Positions 5,396 to 6,394 of a stretch of DNA of 6,394 nucleotides are shown piece after piece. The translations under genes and the position numbers were made by a program. Below the pieces are notes generated by a model, which made no database searches, was not told where the DNA came from, and worked only from the letters and a program-made list of their open reading frames with translations. Source of the stretch: Acidobacteriota bacterium (GTDB taxonomy: Bacteria; Acidobacteriota; Terriglobia; Acidiferrales; UBA7541); contig JACOSF010000043.1 of the NCBI GenBank assembly GCA_016179005.1, positions 1 through 6,394 of the forward strand, read 5' to 3'. Each line of letters begins with the position of its first letter. The stretch's first letter is position 1.

Positions 5396-6394
5396 ATGGC
5401 CCAGGAAAAGATCAACACCGGACAAGTCGTGCAAGTCATCGGGCCGGTGGTGGACGTGCAATTTGAAGAAGGCAGCCTGCCACCAATTTACAGCGCGGTG
5501 CGGATTACGAGCGAAGGGTTCAAGATGGCGGAGCCATTGGACCTCGTCACTGAAGTGCAGCAGCACTTGGGTGAGGGCCGCGTGCGGTGCGTTTCGATGA
5601 AGCCGACCGAGGGCGTGGTGCGTGGAATGAAGGCCATCGACCTGGGCGGGCCGATCACTGTTCCGGTGGGCCGAGCGACGCTGGGGCGCGTGATGAGCGT
5701 GCTGGGCGAGCCGGTGGACAAACTGGGGCCACTGAAAAGCGAGAAGCGATACCCGATTCACCGCCAGGCGCCGTCCCTGGAAGACCAGTCCACGACGCTG
5801 GAAATGTTCGAGACCGGCATCAAGGTGCTGGACCTGATCGAGCCGTACTTGAAAGGCGGAAAGATCGGGCTCTTCGGCGGCGCGGGCGTAGGCAAGACCG
5901 TCGTCATCATGGAGCTCATTAACAACGTCGCGATGAAGCATGGCGGCGTTTCCGTGTTCGCGGGCGTGGGCGAAAGGACGCGCGAAGGCAACGATTTGTG
6001 GCTGGAGTTCCAGGAGTCGGGCGTCATTGATCTGAAGAATCCAGAGAAATCCCGCGCGGCGCTGATCTATGGCCAGATGACGGAGCCACCCGGCGCGCGC
6101 CTTCGCGTGGGATTGACCGGACTGACCGTGGCGGAATACTTCCGCGACGAAGAAGGGCTGGATGTGCTGCTCTTCATCGATAACATTTTCCGGTTCGTGC
6201 AGGCGGGTTCGGAAGTTTCAGCGCTGCTGGGCCGCATGCCTTCGGCGGTCGGATACCAGCCGAACCTGAACACGGAAATCGGCGAACTGCAGGAGCGCAT
6301 CACTTCCACCAAGCGAGGATCGATCACGTCGGTGCAGGCGATCTACGTGCCCGCGGACGACTACACGGACCCCGCGCCGGCGGCCACGTTTACG
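5396..6394 (+). CDS. atpD: ATP synthase F1 subunit beta, C-terminus beyond window
   Basis: Beta carries the catalytic ATP-forming sites of F1. Exactly 333 codons are present with no stop; the family has about 465-480 residues, so roughly 140 are missing, including the C-terminal DELSEED region. The N-terminal barrel begins at TGQVVQVIGPVVDVQFEEG (8-26). EVQQHLGEGRVRCV (53-66), Walker A GGAGVGKTV (161-169), GERTREGNDLW (192-202, with the catalytic Glu193), and EPPGARLRVGLTGLTVAEYF (230-249) follow. The Walker B segment LLFIDNIFRF (258-267) leads into QAGSEVSALLGRMPSAVGYQ (269-288). Val268 stands where Thr is usual (FRFTQAGSE). The ATG is chosen for its strong Shine-Dalgarno sequence and because the family barrel starts right after it. 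An in-frame GTG at 5342 would add 18 residues. atpC is expected next. Confidence 0.97.
   Translation, partial: MAQEKINTGQVVQVIGPVVDVQFEEGSLPPIYSAVRITSEGFKMAEPLDLVTEVQQHLGEGRVRCVSMKPTEGVVRGMKAIDLGGPITVPVGRATLGRVMSVLGEPVDKLGPLKSEKRYPIHRQAPSLEDQSTTLEMFETGIKVLDLIEPYLKGGKIGLFGGAGVGKTVVIMELINNVAMKHGGVSVFAGVGERTREGNDLWLEFQESGVIDLKNPEKSRAALIYGQMTEPPGARLRVGLTGLTVAEYFRDEEGLDVLLFIDNIFRFVQAGSEVSALLGRMPSAVGYQPNLNTEIGELQERITSTKRGSITSVQAIYVPADDYTDPAPAATFT

Noticed and set aside
5099..5941. 280-codon open frame on the - strand across atpG and atpD
   Set aside because: It spans two conserved genes on the other strand and has no motif; it is a shadow frame.
1..6394. Mobile elements, CRISPR arrays, tRNA or rRNA genes, or an undescribed multi-gene system
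   Set aside because: All but about 400 bases are accounted for by conserved housekeeping genes. No transposase, regularly spaced repeat, inverted terminal repeat or RNA gene pattern was visible.

Overview
The window is GC-rich, tightly packed bacterial DNA. It contains most of an F-type ATP synthase operon on the + strand and, divergently on the - strand, a gene for a glutaryl-CoA dehydrogenase-like acyl-CoA dehydrogenase. Two features point to a Gram-negative lineage that keeps atpB/atpE apart from the rest of the operon: the paired b'/b stator genes directly before atpH, and a signal-peptide-like N-terminus on the second b subunit. Residue patterns in the beta subunit fit Acidobacteriota best from memory. 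Desulfobacterota/Geobacter-like bacteria share the gene order, so the taxonomic assignment is an inference.

Layout: bases 1-1046 (-) hold the N-terminal ~349 residues of the dehydrogenase, whose 3' end is cut off by the window. Bases 1047-1359 form a divergent regulatory region. It holds two good sigma70-like promoters lying back to back, their -35 boxes 6 bp apart, followed by a ~100-nt atp leader with a small hairpin and a possible 18-codon leader ORF. From 1360 onward the order is atpF' (b'), atpF (b), atpH (delta), atpA (alpha), atpG (gamma) and atpD (beta, cut off at the right edge). The genes overlap by 4 nt or lie 8-50 nt apart, and no terminator is visible between them. atpC (epsilon) is expected just beyond the right edge.

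The products are the F1 head (alpha3 beta3 gamma), the delta connector and the b/b' peripheral stalk. The proton channel and rotor ring genes, atpB (a) and atpE (c), are absent upstream and must be encoded elsewhere. Start signals differ between genes: GTG without a Shine-Dalgarno (SD) sequence for b', TTG with a strong SD for delta, strong SD plus ATG for alpha and beta, and ATG without an SD for gamma. This loosely parallels the 3:3:1:1:1:1 stoichiometry.

I found no mobile element, CRISPR array, RNA gene or undescribed system. The points worth a second look are modest: the promoter architecture, the alternative atpD start, the signal peptide on subunit b, and the split operon.
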